From assembly GCA_001792895.1 (NCBI GenBank), contig MARA01000047.1, positions 1 to 64,000 of the forward strand: 64,000 nt of DNA, read 5' to 3'. The position numbers and the translations under genes are program-made. This document shows, one piece after another, positions 53,866-64,000 of the stretch (the stretch's first letter is position 1; every line of letters begins with the position of its first letter). The notes below the pieces were generated by a model. That model had not been told where the DNA came from and did no database searches. It saw only the letters and a program-made list of their open reading frames with translations. Origin of the DNA: Lentinus brumalis (Eukaryota; Basidiomycota; Agaricomycetes; Polyporales; Polyporaceae).

Positions 53866-54674
53866 AACGGTCACGGCGATGCGAGTCTAAGGTCTTGCTG
53901 CCGTTCGTCAATGCTCTGCGCTTTTACTACCGTGCCGTCGTATGTCTTCTTCCTTGTTGTTCAGTTCTTCACCCATGTATGGCTTACGTGCACTACCTAC
54001 TTCTGTCGCGCTCAATGCGAAGTGATCCAGTGGTCTCGCGGTCAGCCGATAACAGTTCAGCAGTAGCCAGTGTTGGGGGACGGATACTTGTGCATACTAT
54101 GAGCTCCCTTTCGGATGCCCGCGCCGCGTCCTTGGTCGCCGCAAGGTCCACCTTGTTGAACACTGTGAGATGTGGTCCGGACGCCCGTCCTGGTGGTACA
54201 GCAAGTGCGGAGGAGGCTCTTCCGCACACAGCTGCGCTCTACTATTCTTCTGAACCACGCCACCGCCCGATCAACATGCAGACACAACCGAGGAGATGCG
54301 ACCATACTTATCTGAAGACCGCCTCAGGCTCGGAGTACCACCGCTGAACGGCCTAGGTTGACTCGGGCTCTCGTCTTCCAAGTGATCGCGACAGCCTAGG
54401 CCGTCGGGCCTCTCGCAAGTCAACCCGGCAGGATTCCTCTGCATCAATCCAACATCCCCATTGAAGCAGATACAGGCTTACAGCCTCATCTACGCGAAGG
54501 CTCTGCAACCGGACATGGACGACCTCTCCAAACAGCGACTCGTCCTGGAGCCGAGCTATCGAACGTCGATGCCGTCTGAACCTTGTGCGACCGAAGTCGG
54601 TCGTGACAGCCAGCGACGGTCTCGTTCGGACACACCGCCGCGCCATACCTAGCACCACTGCATGCTCCAGCAAT
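53866..54674. other. Interval downstream of the F-box gene
   Basis: Frames here (53,784-54,347 and others) overlap the F-box gene in another frame or have no motif. No supported gene. It probably contains the 3' UTR and an older non-coding stretch. Confidence 0.45.
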
Positions 54675-54678
54675 GCGA

Positions 54679-55054
54679 TGTCGAAGCAGAGAGCAGTAGC
54701 TCGTGCTCGTACAGAATTCTTGGGCGGCGTCGGGCGTAGCTGAGTAGCGGAGTGTACGCGTTCGTGGCAGTCGAGCCAGTGAGCGTCTTGTCTGTGCGCG
54801 TTACTTCGAGTCGAGTCGAATGAGCGTGTATTCTGTAGTCGGCAGGTCGGATAGCTAGCAGTAGGATATATATTCGAGGAGAGTGTCAGAGAGATACGAC
54901 TGGGGGTGAGTCGGGGTGAGAACCAAAGAGACCGGACAGCCGCTGTGCGGCCAAGTAGCCAGCGACGGAAGAATGATCTAACCTATAAGTAGTAATTGAA
55001 ACGCCCGTGTCCATGAGCAGCGTAACTACGAGCGCAGTACGTAGTACTACCACA
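54679..55054 (-). repeat. 3' LTR of gag-only element
   Basis: 376 bp, matched by 57,621-57,996 with about two differences (TAATTGAAAC against TAATCGAAAC, and TACGTAGT against TACATAGT). Ends TG...CA. Confidence 0.93.
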
Positions 55055-55582
55055 GTGGCCCAAACAATAGAGACGTCGGCCTCGACGTCTGAGGAGAACT
55101 TAAATGAGAGTCAGACAATCAGTGGGCAGTGCAGGCACGTAACAGGGCTCGGAGTTGGAAAGGATGGGGTAAGGAAGTGAAATGAATGTGCAGTTGAAGT
55201 GAGGCAGGCTCAAATCTTAGGAGAAGCGGACACCGGATGTGATGGGGACGAGGGTACCGGACATAGATAGAATCAAATGCAGCAACATAGAAGCGCGAGC
55301 GAGATGAAGCACGCAATCACCACAGCAAAATAGATGTCGTCCCGACGTCGTCGACACAAATTGGGAGTATGAGAACAGGGTGGGTGGGTGGGCAAGAGTA
55401 GGTGATAATAAGGAACGAAGTAGGAAGTGGTAAGCATTAAAGAAGGGGATTTCGAGGCAGGGACACGCGATGCCATGGGAGGATGTCATCTTCAGGGAAG
55501 GGTATCGAAACTGTGGCAGAGGGTGCACATCACTGGTATGGGCGCAGGGACGAGAGGACAGACGGCCTGTGCATTGTAGCTG

Positions 55583-57418
55583 TCACAGTCGCGGCGTGTC
55601 GGCTCGAGATAGAGAGAGGGGGATATGCGCCAGGGTACGGCGTATGGGCTCGAAGTCCTGGTAGGAATGACGTGTGACGGTATGACAGCGCAAACGCGAC
55701 CGCGAGCAGAAGAGCAATGATGATGGAGACGGCTGCGAGCAGCGAAGGTAGAAAGTGGCGGAGCCTGGGAGGAGTGATTGAACATTGGTCTGCCGTCCAT
55801 CGGATGCGCGGCCTTGTGCGAGAGTACGCCAGTGCATGTCGAAAAGTGTCCAGACGGTGGAGGGGAGGTCGCCATTAGGCTGGTGCACCCCGACACCAAC
55901 GCGCGCGTGGTTGAGATGGATGAGATGTCCGGGACAACGCGACATGCCGCCAGTGGAGGCGGCGGGTGCGACAAGGACATTGACAGTGCGAGGATACGGA
56001 AACGGCGAGCTGCCGCAGGACCGGAGGCTGTGCGGTGACACTGTCAACAGTCGCAAGGCAGAAATCTTGACTTTGAGTCGCTGGACCAACGTGGCATATG
56101 CGGCCTTCGCAAAGTCGCCACGGTTCGGAGAGTTGTGCATGCCGGAAAACCAAGAAGCTAGGTCCGATCTCTGGACATTGAGCTTGGCAGTGTGATCATC
56201 GTCGGGCAAAGCGCGTGTGTACTCATCTTCAATCTGAGACGTCGCATCTCGGGTGCTGCTACTGTTCTGCCCATGCTTGCAATGTGAAGGTTTGCTCTTG
56301 GGATCGGGAAGGCGCAGCTTCTGATGGACTTGCTGCTCGGGGACATGTATGGAAGTGGGGATGGGAGATGCAACAGACGATAGCGAGAGAGGGAGAGAAC
56401 GAGACGGCAAAGCCGATACGCAATATGAGGTGGGGTGCAAAGCAGATTTGGGAGAAGAGGGCGGAGGCACGGGACGCGTTGGGTAGTCCGGTGCGGCGGC
56501 CGGCAGGTAGCCGCGGTTCGGAGGGTTGTGCGTTCTGGAATGCTGGCATGCAGAGTCTGATGTCCGAACATCGAACTTGGGAATGTGATTGTTATCGGAG
56601 GACGTGTGCATGTACTTAGCTTCCGGTTGAGACACCTCATCTCGTATGTTCTGGTCTCGCGAATGTTCGCTCTTGACGCTCTGGGCTCGTAACTTCACAG
56701 AAAATTCGGAGCAAGATACAGGTGCGGTAGGATATGCGGCAGCCAAGTGGGAGAGCGGGAGAGTATGCGCGGATAGCGGATATGTAGGACTGGAAGGAGA
56801 GGGCGGTGCAGGATTGGTGGACGCCGTATCGCTGGTTGGATCGTCTTGTGCGATGATAGAATGCAGCAGAGAGAGGGTGTCCTTGATTGTGTATGGCGTA
56901 GAGTGGTTGCGCTTTTGTTCGGGGATGAGTCGTCGCAAAGTTGCCTTCATGGACGAAGGAGTGCCCTGGATGAAGGCAAAGGACAGGTCGCTCTGGGAGA
57001 TCTGGGAGTTGTCAAGCAGCAACTGCCCCCGAGACATGAATTCGAGGTGATAGGTATTCACCTGTGTCTTGGAGACGAACACCGGATGGTCTGCGGCACT
57101 CTGAACCCATTTCTGGAACTCGGCAAGTGGGCAGTGTTCATCGAGATGGCCGTAGAAGTCGCGGAGGAAGGTCTTGGCTTCTTGCCAGCTCTTGCCAATT
57201 CTTGAGCGATCGAACTCAGGCAGGCAATTGACCTCGTGACGGATCGCGTCGGTACTGTAACGCATGAGGTATTTGACTCGCATGTCTTCGTCGATGATCT
57301 GGGCACGACACAATTGTAGTTCGAGCATGTTGATGAAGTCGGAGAGGTTGCGGCCATCGAAGGTGGGTGCCTCGGGCGTGCGGGGAATCGGCATCTGATA
57401 TACTGCCTGTAGCAACAT
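55583..57418 (-). CDS. Ty3-like gag protein, 611 residues, no pol
   Basis: Starts MLLQAVYQMPIPRTPEAPTF. Residues 1-210 fit retrotransposon gag (capsid) style: PTFDGRNLSDFINMLELQL, then SWQEAKTFLRDFYGHLDE. The remainder is Ser/Pro-rich with an internal duplication: SSDNNHIPKFDVRTSDSAC ... HNPPNRGYLPAAA and PDDDHTAKLNVQRSDLASW ... HNSPNRGDFAKAA. There is no CCHC knuckle, protease or RT. The element would need enzymes from a relative to move. The frame is undamaged, consistent with a recent insertion. Confidence 0.8.
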   Translation of the reverse strand: MLLQAVYQMPIPRTPEAPTFDGRNLSDFINMLELQLCRAQIIDEDMRVKYLMRYSTDAIRHEVNCLPEFDRSRIGKSWQEAKTFLRDFYGHLDEHCPLAEFQKWVQSAADHPVFVSKTQVNTYHLEFMSRGQLLLDNSQISQSDLSFAFIQGTPSSMKATLRRLIPEQKRNHSTPYTIKDTLSLLHSIIAQDDPTSDTASTNPAPPSPSSPTYPLSAHTLPLSHLAAAYPTAPVSCSEFSVKLRAQSVKSEHSRDQNIRDEVSQPEAKYMHTSSDNNHIPKFDVRTSDSACQHSRTHNPPNRGYLPAAAPDYPTRPVPPPSSPKSALHPTSYCVSALPSRSLPLSLSSVASPIPTSIHVPEQQVHQKLRLPDPKSKPSHCKHGQNSSSTRDATSQIEDEYTRALPDDDHTAKLNVQRSDLASWFSGMHNSPNRGDFAKAAYATLVQRLKVKISALRLLTVSPHSLRSCGSSPFPYPRTVNVLVAPAASTGGMSRCPGHLIHLNHARVGVGVHQPNGDLPSTVWTLFDMHWRTLAQGRASDGRQTNVQSLLPGSATFYLRCSQPSPSSLLFCSRSRLRCHTVTRHSYQDFEPIRRTLAHIPLSLSRADTPRL

Positions 57419-57620
57419 GTCGGTAGCGTGAAGGCGATCGGCGTAACGATCCCAGGCAGATGGTATGGGAAGAATAGACAGGAGTTGTGTATTGGGCAGG
57501 ATAGAAAAGAGAGCGTCGGAGAGAATTGAAAAGATGGGGATGTTGCGGTAGAATGTTGAGAGTGGTCAGGGGAGATACTCAGCTAATCCCAGGAAACCAC
57601 CCCCTCGCGGTGGGCTCCAC

Positions 57621-57996
57621 TGTCGAAGCAGAGAGCAGTAGCTCGTGCTCGTACAGAATTCTTGGGCGGCGTCGGGCGTAGCTGAGTAGCGGAGTGTACG
57701 CGTTCGTGGCAGTCGAGCCAGTGAGCGTCTTGTCTGTGCGCGTTACTTCGAGTCGAGTCGAATGAGCGTGTATTCTGTAGTCGGCAGGTCGGATAGCTAG
57801 CAGTAGGATATATATTCGAGGAGAGTGTCAGAGAGATACGACTGGGGGTGAGTCGGGGTGAGAACCAAAGAGACCGGACAGCCGCTGTGCGGCCAAGTAG
57901 CCAGCGACGGAAGAATGATCTAACCTATAAGTAGTAATCGAAACGCCCGTGTCCATGAGCAGCGTAACTACGAGCGCAGTACATAGTACTACCACA
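57621..57996 (-). repeat. 5' LTR of gag-only element
   Basis: 376 bp, the promoter-side LTR in minus-strand sense, flanked on its outer side by GCGA (57,997-58,000). Confidence 0.93.
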
Positions 57997-58000
57997 GCGA

Positions 58001-58651
58001 CTATCTACCCAATATATTGTCAGCAACGATTAACCACCAAAGTGACAAGTCCATGTCAACGCACCGACGAGCCCGCTCCGCCAACTTGCGCCGCACTCCG
58101 CACAACACCACCGCCAAGTTCACGCTTCGAAAGAGAATAAGACGGAACCGAGACCATCTAATTCAAGCTACCAGCACGCTAGTAATACAACGCAAGCCCC
58201 AACGGCATCGAGAACAGAACACAGAACACAGACCACATCGCGACTCCAAACACAGGGGAGGGAGAGGGGGACAGGAAGAGAAGAACGCGGAACATGCATA
58301 ACACAACAATGCGAATGAGTACACGACACGACACGACAAGACACGGAAACAACGAGGAGGAGACAAAGATTACTACACCAAGACGCGCAATGCAGACCGA
58401 TATCCTAGAACTGCCAAACATACAGTACATCTCAGAGCTTCGAGCGAATGCGGGTGTATATACGTGGGGGTGGAAGCGGAACGCACGACGGGAACATGGG
58501 GAAGCGGGGCGGAACGCGAGGCGAGGCCGGTACGGTACATATGCAAACAAGACACACATCACACAGTCCGGACGTCAGATTATAATCATAGCAGCACTCG
58601 TCAGATCGTCGTGAGCGAGGAGCGGAAGACCGTCGAGGTCCGCCTCCCGCC
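58001..58651. other. Interval between retroelement and GATA-like gene
   Basis: 650 bp with purine-rich stretches (GGGAGAGGGGGACAGGAAG near 58,258). No coding pattern is convincing on either strand. It probably includes the 3' UTR of the GATA-like gene. Confidence 0.5.
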
Positions 58652-61487
58652 TCACGCGTCCTCCTTCTTCAACCACTCCTCGTCCGTCGCGTCCCCATGA
58701 TTCGCCTCAGCAGCGTCCACAGCCTCCAGCAGCTCCGCCTCGGCATCCGCGTCCGCCTCAGGGTCCGCAGGGTCCGCCTCAGCGTCCACGTCCGCATCTG
58801 CATCGGCGTCCACCTCGTCCGCCTCGGCGTCCGCATCCACCTCCTCCCCGTCCGCGTCCACGTCCATCAGCTCCGAGCTCTTCGGCGACCCCGACCCAGA
58901 GCCAGACCCCGACGCGTGCTTCCCGACCGCCCGCATCGCAGGCGAGTGGCTCGCAGACCGGCTGCTCCCACTCCCGCTCCGGCTCGCATGCCCATTCGCA
59001 CCGGGACCAGATCTGTGCTGCTGCTGGTGCTGCTGCTGCGAGTCGCGCGATCGCGGCGGCCGCTCGTACTCGTGCACGTCCGCACTCGACCCAGGCAGCG
59101 TCGCGATCCCCGGGGGCGTGGGCCCGCGCTGACTCGAGCGCGACTGGCTGTACGAGGACTGCGACTGGCGGTATGGCGAGTGCAAGTCCCGGTCCCGGTC
59201 CCTGTCTCTCTCGCGCTCCCGTTCCCGTTCGCGGTCGTGGTGCTCATGCCGCCCGTAGCTCGACTGCGACGCGAGGACATGCGTCCCACTCGGGCCGAGG
59301 CGGGACTGCAACTGGCTCTGCGACGGGTGGACGGGCATGGTATCCGTGCGGTGGATGGAGCGGTCGGAACCCTGCGAGGCAGCGACCCGGCCATTCGACA
59401 TCGACCCGGGGGCGGCCTGCGCCGCGCCAGACGGGTGAATCGCAGCGGGCTGGTGGTGGTGCATCTGCGCAGCGAGGTTCTGGCTGTCGAGCGTGCCGCG
59501 TCGTTCGACGCGCTTCATTTTCTTCCGACACCTGCACAACAGAAAGAGCGTCAGAACTGCGCGTATAGCGGTGGGATATCCGCGCTGACCGGTCGCACAC
59601 CGTGCCGGGACCCTCCGGACCCGGACCCCACTTCTCGACGCACTTGCCCTCCTTGTAACGGCCAGGGAGACCGCACTGGCGGCAGATACGCTGACCAGCC
59701 GCGTTCGTCGGCGGGAACCCCCCGCCGCCAAGCGCATTCGGACCAGAGATGACGCTGCCCGTCGGACCTGCGCGACAGAAGTGTCAGCACCAAACGCCGC
59801 CTCGAGGAAACAACGAGACGAGCTTACCAAGAGTGAGCACACTCCCGTTGGCGCCTAGCGACCCAGCGCCGAGCTTCGTCTTCTTGACGGGCGCACCGGT
59901 CACGGGCGGCGCAAAGATGTGCGTCTGGTACGTCTGCACCTGCCCCGGGGCGGGCAGCGGGCCAGGCGACGAGGTAACCTGCGCAGCGGCGTGAGCACTC
60001 GGGTGGAGCTGGACGGTGGAAGACGCGCGTGCCCTCGAGTGGTGCGGGACGGCGAGGTGTTGGTAGTCGCGGCCCGGCGAGGGCGAGCGGTGGCGCGAGG
60101 ACGGGTGCAGGTGCTGTGCGGGGTGGAGGGCACGGGGTTGGCCGTGCTCGTCGGGCCCGGCGCGGTCCTCGCCTGCGGTCGCGGTCGCCTCGAGGAGCAT
60201 CTCGTCGAGGCTCATGGAGCTTGCGCGGGAGCGGCTGCGTGAGGAGCGGCCGCCGCGAGAGTGTGAGCGGCGAGCACGGCGGGAGCGACGTTGCTCGGCG
60301 TACGCATAGCGGGGATCGTCGCGGTCGACGTGGGAGCGGGGTTGGTACGCCTGGTAGCGGGGATGCACGTGGAGAGGCTGGCCCGCAGCGGAGGGGTGCA
60401 CTGCGAGCTGCTGCGGCGAGTGGTCAGGTGCGTGGCCGTTTGTGAGATATGCGGGATGGGGGGAGTTTGAGGGCTTCGGAGGAGGAGGACGAGCGTTAGT
60501 AAGGCGGAATGCTGCAGATCGGACGAGTACGTACGGAGATGCTGTATCCGCGGCCACGACTACGGTCGTCGGGGTCGCGATCGCTGCGTGGTCGTTTGGC
60601 AGGTGGAGGTGCGCCGGGACCTGCGAGAGCGGGGCCGTAGCCAGCGTCCATGCTGCCTGCGCGAGGACGGACGCGGCTCGAGCTCGCACTCGGGGGCGGC
60701 GGGAGCGCAACGGAGGGAAAAGGTTGTGAGGCAAGGTTCATGCCGCGGGCGCTGCGGGAGGAGACGTGTGCGCGCAAGGGGAGACTTGACTGCTGCAGCG
60801 AGGAGGGGATGTAGATGGAGTTTTGGGCGGGGATGGGGGGATGGTGATGAGCTCACCGCCGCCCTGCGCGACGAGGCGCGTGAACTGTGCCCGTACGTCT
60901 GCGTTGCGAAGCTCTGCGCTCGCAAAGAAGCGGTCGAGCTCGACCCAGGACTCCTGGAGCATGCGGAGACGGGCTTCGGCCTCGTCGCGGGCCTGCTCAG
61001 CGCGCTCAGCGCGGTTCTCGCACTCCATGATCGTCTTGCGCGCAGCCTCGGAGAGCTGGGGTTTGGAGGGCGAGCCCGGGGACGAGCCGGGCGGGGAGCC
61101 GTTTGTGGGCGACTGGACTGTTGATTGGAAAGATGCGAGGAGGCGTTCGGCCTTGTCTGCGCGCCGTTTCATGGTGTCCAGCTGCTGCTTGAGGGATTCT
61201 GTCTCCTCGAGAGCCTTTGCGAGAAGCGAAGCGAGTTGGGCGGGGAGCCCGAGGCAGGAGGGGAGCCATTGGTGTGGGGAGCGGGCTCGTCGCGGGCGGG
61301 GACAGTGGCGGGAGCGGGAGGCTGCGGGGACGCGGACATGGACCGAGATCGGAAGGCGGGAGGACGTCGAGGAGCCTAGCGAGCAGGACGGGGACGACGT
61401 CGTGGAGGGGGTTGTGGACGACGAGGCGGGCGGGGAGAGGGATGTCGGGGCGTGAGGAGAAAGGGGGCGGGGGCGGGGCGGAGACAT
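58652..61487 (-). CDS. GATA-like zinc-finger transcription factor
   Basis: A multi-exon gene. The last exon is 59,531-58,652 and the zinc-finger exon 59,767-59,590. Upstream parts lie at about 60,440-59,820, 60,800-60,500 and 61,487-60,860, where exact borders are uncertain. The finger reads ICRQCGLPGRYKEGKCVEKW then GTVCDRCRKKMKRVERRG, with the intron splitting VCDR from CRKKM. This is C-x2-C-x25-C-x2-C, a longer loop than classical GATA fingers. The N-terminal part has a coiled coil (LAKALEETESLKQQLDTMKRR, then ECENRAERAEQARDEAEARL). An Arg/Ser-rich stretch (SLDEMLLEA nearby) comes before the finger. Behind it are a (RE)n/(RD)n run, Gln/His-rich and Ser/Gly-rich parts, and an acidic (DADAEAD) tail ending EEWLKKEDA. 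A nuclear regulator is inferred. Confidence 0.82.
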
Positions 61488-63692
61488 ATTTGAGGGACGG
61501 AGGAGAGGTTGATATCGCCTCCAGCTCATGCGCCACGCTCGCCATCACCCCTTGCCTTTTCCGGCCGGTTAGCATTTTCGCGCACCGAATTCCCTTTTCC
61601 GGCGGCGTCCCTTGCCCTTTTCCGGTCAGTCGCCCCGCGCTGTCAGGACCCCGGGCACTCTCTTCCCGCCCTCCCGCTTCGCCTCGGCTTGCCGCGATCG
61701 TCAGTCGCGGGAGGGTTGCTCGCTCTCCGCCGCCGCCATCGACGCTGTCGGCTCTGTGCTTGTGGACGGGACACTGCCTGTGCAGCGCTTCGGTACACGT
61801 TGTTACGGCAAGGACAGCGAGAAGTCGAAGTGGGCACCCGCTGAGGCGCGGGGAGGGCGCCAGGACCTGCGAGCTACTGAACGTGCGAGAGTCCTCCGCT
61901 CTCTCGCTCACGTCGCCCGCTCTCAGCGCACGCCCGCAGAATTCTCTCCGCCCGTCTGATCCACGCGGACCCGGGTCCCCCTCACGCCCCCGCTGCTGCT
62001 TCTTCCCCGCTCGAGCTTCCGTCCTGTGTGCTGAGTGCGGTGGTACTGCCTCGCCCTCTGTCCGACCGCCCCGGGCCCCTCCTCCCGCTCTCCTGAATCT
62101 GAACGCCGGGCGTGCATCTTCTCCTGCTCTGCTCCTGCTCTGCTCCTGCTGCATCTGCCCCGGGTCCAGTTCTCCTCGCGCACGTCACCTGCGCACGCGC
62201 GGGCCCACCATCGCGCCTCCCACTCTCTTCTCGCTCCGTCCTGTCTGCCCGAGGAAACCCGCCTGCCATCCGTGGTCAGATCCGTCTATACAGATACCAG
62301 CTGCGGCCCCTCCCATTCAGTCCCTTCGCGCTAACCACCCTCGAGCTCTCCCCCGTCGGTCCTCCGCGTGCCGCTGCCGCCCTCTGACTGCCTCCTCCGC
62401 TGCCGCTGCCGCTGCCTCATGCCCCCAGATCCCTTCTCAGACTCTCCTCCCGCAGCAGCCTGCAGCCTGCACTTCCCGCTCTCACATCGACACGCACCCC
62501 GCGGCGTGTTCTCGCAGCTCCCCGCTCCAGGCTCTCGAACGTTGCTCGAACACCAACCATTCGCGGTACGTGCCTTTTTCCCCAACAAAAACATCATCGT
62601 CAACCTCCAATCCCGCGCTCGAGACGCTGACCGTCCCGTCTGCCGTCACAATCCCGCCGTCCGCATCCAGCAGCGCATTCCCGCCCCCTCAGGCACCCTC
62701 TCCCCCGCTCCCGGCGTCCCAGCACACCTCTTCCCACGCACGCACCCAACGCGCTCGCCAGGCGGCCTCGTCAACCGGTCACAGGTTCCCAGACGACCTA
62801 TTCCGAGCCGTCCGCCCCGCCGACGCGTGCTGCGCGGATGCGGCTGTTTGTCGGCCGTTCCCACCGCTCACGCTGCCGCACCGTGATCCTGGGAGGCTCC
62901 GACACCCTCAGCTACTTCTCGAGACTGCACGACGTGCTGCTGCTCCTGCTGCTGCTTGGCCCCGTGCACGCAGGCCGCCTCCGAGTGTTCCCTGCGCTGC
63001 GGCATGCCATCGATCGCAAGCAAACTCGCCCGCTTCTCGCAGCACCCAGCACCCAGCAGCCAGAGCATGTACTAACATCCGGCAAGTTGGATCCCATGCA
63101 CGGCGCCCAGGTCCCAGGCCCAATCTCGCATCCTCGGGCGGGCACCCCAAGCTCGGTCCCGAAAACGGTAACGAGCGGGCCCGCAGTACCCGGGGTCCCC
63201 CCTTCTCCCTTCTCCCTCCTTCTCCTTCTCCCTCCCACCCACCCACCCGCTCCGCGGCGCGCGCCCGAGGCGGCCTTCCTATTCCCGCTGATGTGCGCCC
63301 GCCCCGGCTGCACGGTTGTCGCGCGGGCAGAACCGTTCACCCGCCGCACACGTGTCTTCGGATGGAACGCCTTCGAAAGTTGGGAGCGGACGGCGGCGCC
63401 CGCGCCCCGACCCCGTGTGACCACGTCCGGCGAGGACGTCGGGGCCCCGGCGGCGCCCTCTCCCCGCGCCTGGACGTCTCCGGTCTCGCCATCCCGCACG
63501 TCGTCGGACTGTGCACAGGGGTCTCGTCGCTCGCCCGCCGACGTCACCGCGACCGCCGACGCCACCAGCGGCCCGCCCGAGGCGTGCGCGGCGGGATGCC
63601 ACGGGCTAGGCCTGTTCCGGTTGTCGTTCGCGACGGCGCGACGGGGCGGCGTGCGGCGTGCGGCGGCCGCATGCGCGTGATTGTTGGCGGTG
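61488..63692. promoter_or_regulatory. Long GC-rich upstream region
   Basis: 2.2 kb upstream of the GATA-like gene. It is C-rich on the plus strand, with many short CT tracts and a CCCACCCACCC run near 63,235. One plus-strand frame stays open for 856 codons across it and into the GATA-like gene on the other strand; its composition (Arg/Pro/Ser/Ala) is what GC-rich non-coding DNA gives. Long promoter and 5' UTR regions are common for fungal developmental regulators. A real exon inside cannot be ruled out near 62,560-62,830. Confidence 0.45.
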
Positions 63693-63784
63693 ATGTCAGA
63701 ACTCGGTTTCCCCGACGTCGACATCATCTCATACGCACGGCAGGCGACCGGCGACCTCGACCACGTCCAGTCCATCCAGGGAGG
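63693..63784 (+). CDS. Possible first exon of a gene leaving the window
   Basis: The ATG at 63,693 opens MSELGFPDVDIISYARQATG and continues DLDHVQSIQGG to a good donor, GTGAGATCG, at about 63,784. Further GTGAGT (63,864) and CAG sites follow to the window end. Codon composition changes to protein-like here. The continuation is outside the window, so product and even coding status are uncertain. Confidence 0.35.
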
Positions 63785-64000
63785 TGAGATCGTCAGCGAC
63801 AGAAATCAGAGATCCAGGACGGACCCGAGACAACAAGACCGCCATCTCAGGCCGTCTCGCAGGTGAGTGCGCCTCTAGATCCAGATTGAGATCCGGATTT
63901 GCTTCCGCGAAGTTCGACACGCTGACCACTGTCGAGTGTCCCGCAGCAGTGCCAAGGACTTCAGGACCATAGCGTGTGTGTGCGCGCGCGCATTCGGCGG

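Larger units (their letters stand above)
54679..57996 (-). mobile_element. Gag-only LTR retrotransposon, 3,318 bp
   Basis: Direct repeats of 376 bp (54,679-55,054 and 57,621-57,996) start TGTCGAAG and end CTACCACA (plus strand), with the host word GCGA on both sides (54,675-54,678 and 57,997-58,000). I see two single-base differences between the LTRs, so the insertion is young. Between them is one minus-strand gag-like frame and no protease, RT or integrase. Next to the upstream LTR (minus sense) is TGGAGCCCACCGCGAGG, a candidate primer-binding site beginning with TGG. Confidence 0.9.

Noticed and set aside
61217..63787. An 856-codon plus-strand frame
   Set aside because: GC-rich sequence with few stops; Arg/Pro/Ser/Ala composition, no motif, and it overlaps the better-supported GATA-like gene on the other strand.

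Overview
The window is the end of a filamentous-fungal chromosome, most likely from an agaricomycete (mushroom-forming or polypore basidiomycete). The evidence is a CCCTAA telomere at position 1, GC-rich genes with many short GT-AG introns, CxC2-type KDZ transposases, an F-box gene and a basidiomycete-style GATA-like zinc-finger gene. The species cannot be named from sequence alone.

Layout. 1-138: telomere. 139-10,230: a KDZ transposon cut off by the telomere. 10,231-43,900: an accessory subtelomeric block holding three long minus-strand genes: a BAH/PHD-like gene (11,300-12,597), an unrecognised 1,396-residue gene (13,218-19,287), and a 1,405-residue gene with a ParB/DGQHR-like domain (38,787 down to 19,743). 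A second, complete KDZ transposon (22,993-35,954) sits in one intron of the ParB-like gene. Introns and spacers of this block are filled with a 16-bp palindrome, GAGCGG-NCGN-CCGCTC, arranged in a different tandem array at each locus. The block also holds a hAT-type MITE, a 48-bp-arm hairpin, and a 1.4-kb inverted repeat carrying three tRNA-like units. 43,913-49,251: a Ty1/copia element without a 5' LTR, bordered by two CCCTAA repeats oriented like an old chromosome end. 49,262-64,000: more ordinary chromosome, with pseudogene remnants, an F-box gene, a young gag-only LTR element and a GATA-like gene.

How the parts fit. The complete KDZ element is 12,962 bp. Its ends are mirror-image: 446 bp of terminal sequence followed by an array of a 93-bp unit (7 copies on one side, 14 full copies plus divergent ones on the other). 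It is flanked by a 7-bp target duplication, GCTCGCA. Inside are a 10-exon transposase, an RNase H1/viroplasmin-like domain gene, a small gene with a basic region, and a longer accessory gene. The truncated copy is almost identical and inverted, so the two form 10.1-kb inverted repeats around a 12.8-kb spacer.

The possible undescribed system is the ParB-like / large unknown / PHD-like gene set living among dozens of CpG-rich 16-bp palindromes. The palindromes are absent from the transposons and from the chromosome beyond 44 kb. Whether an encoded protein binds them is a hypothesis; the co-localisation is what the sequence shows.
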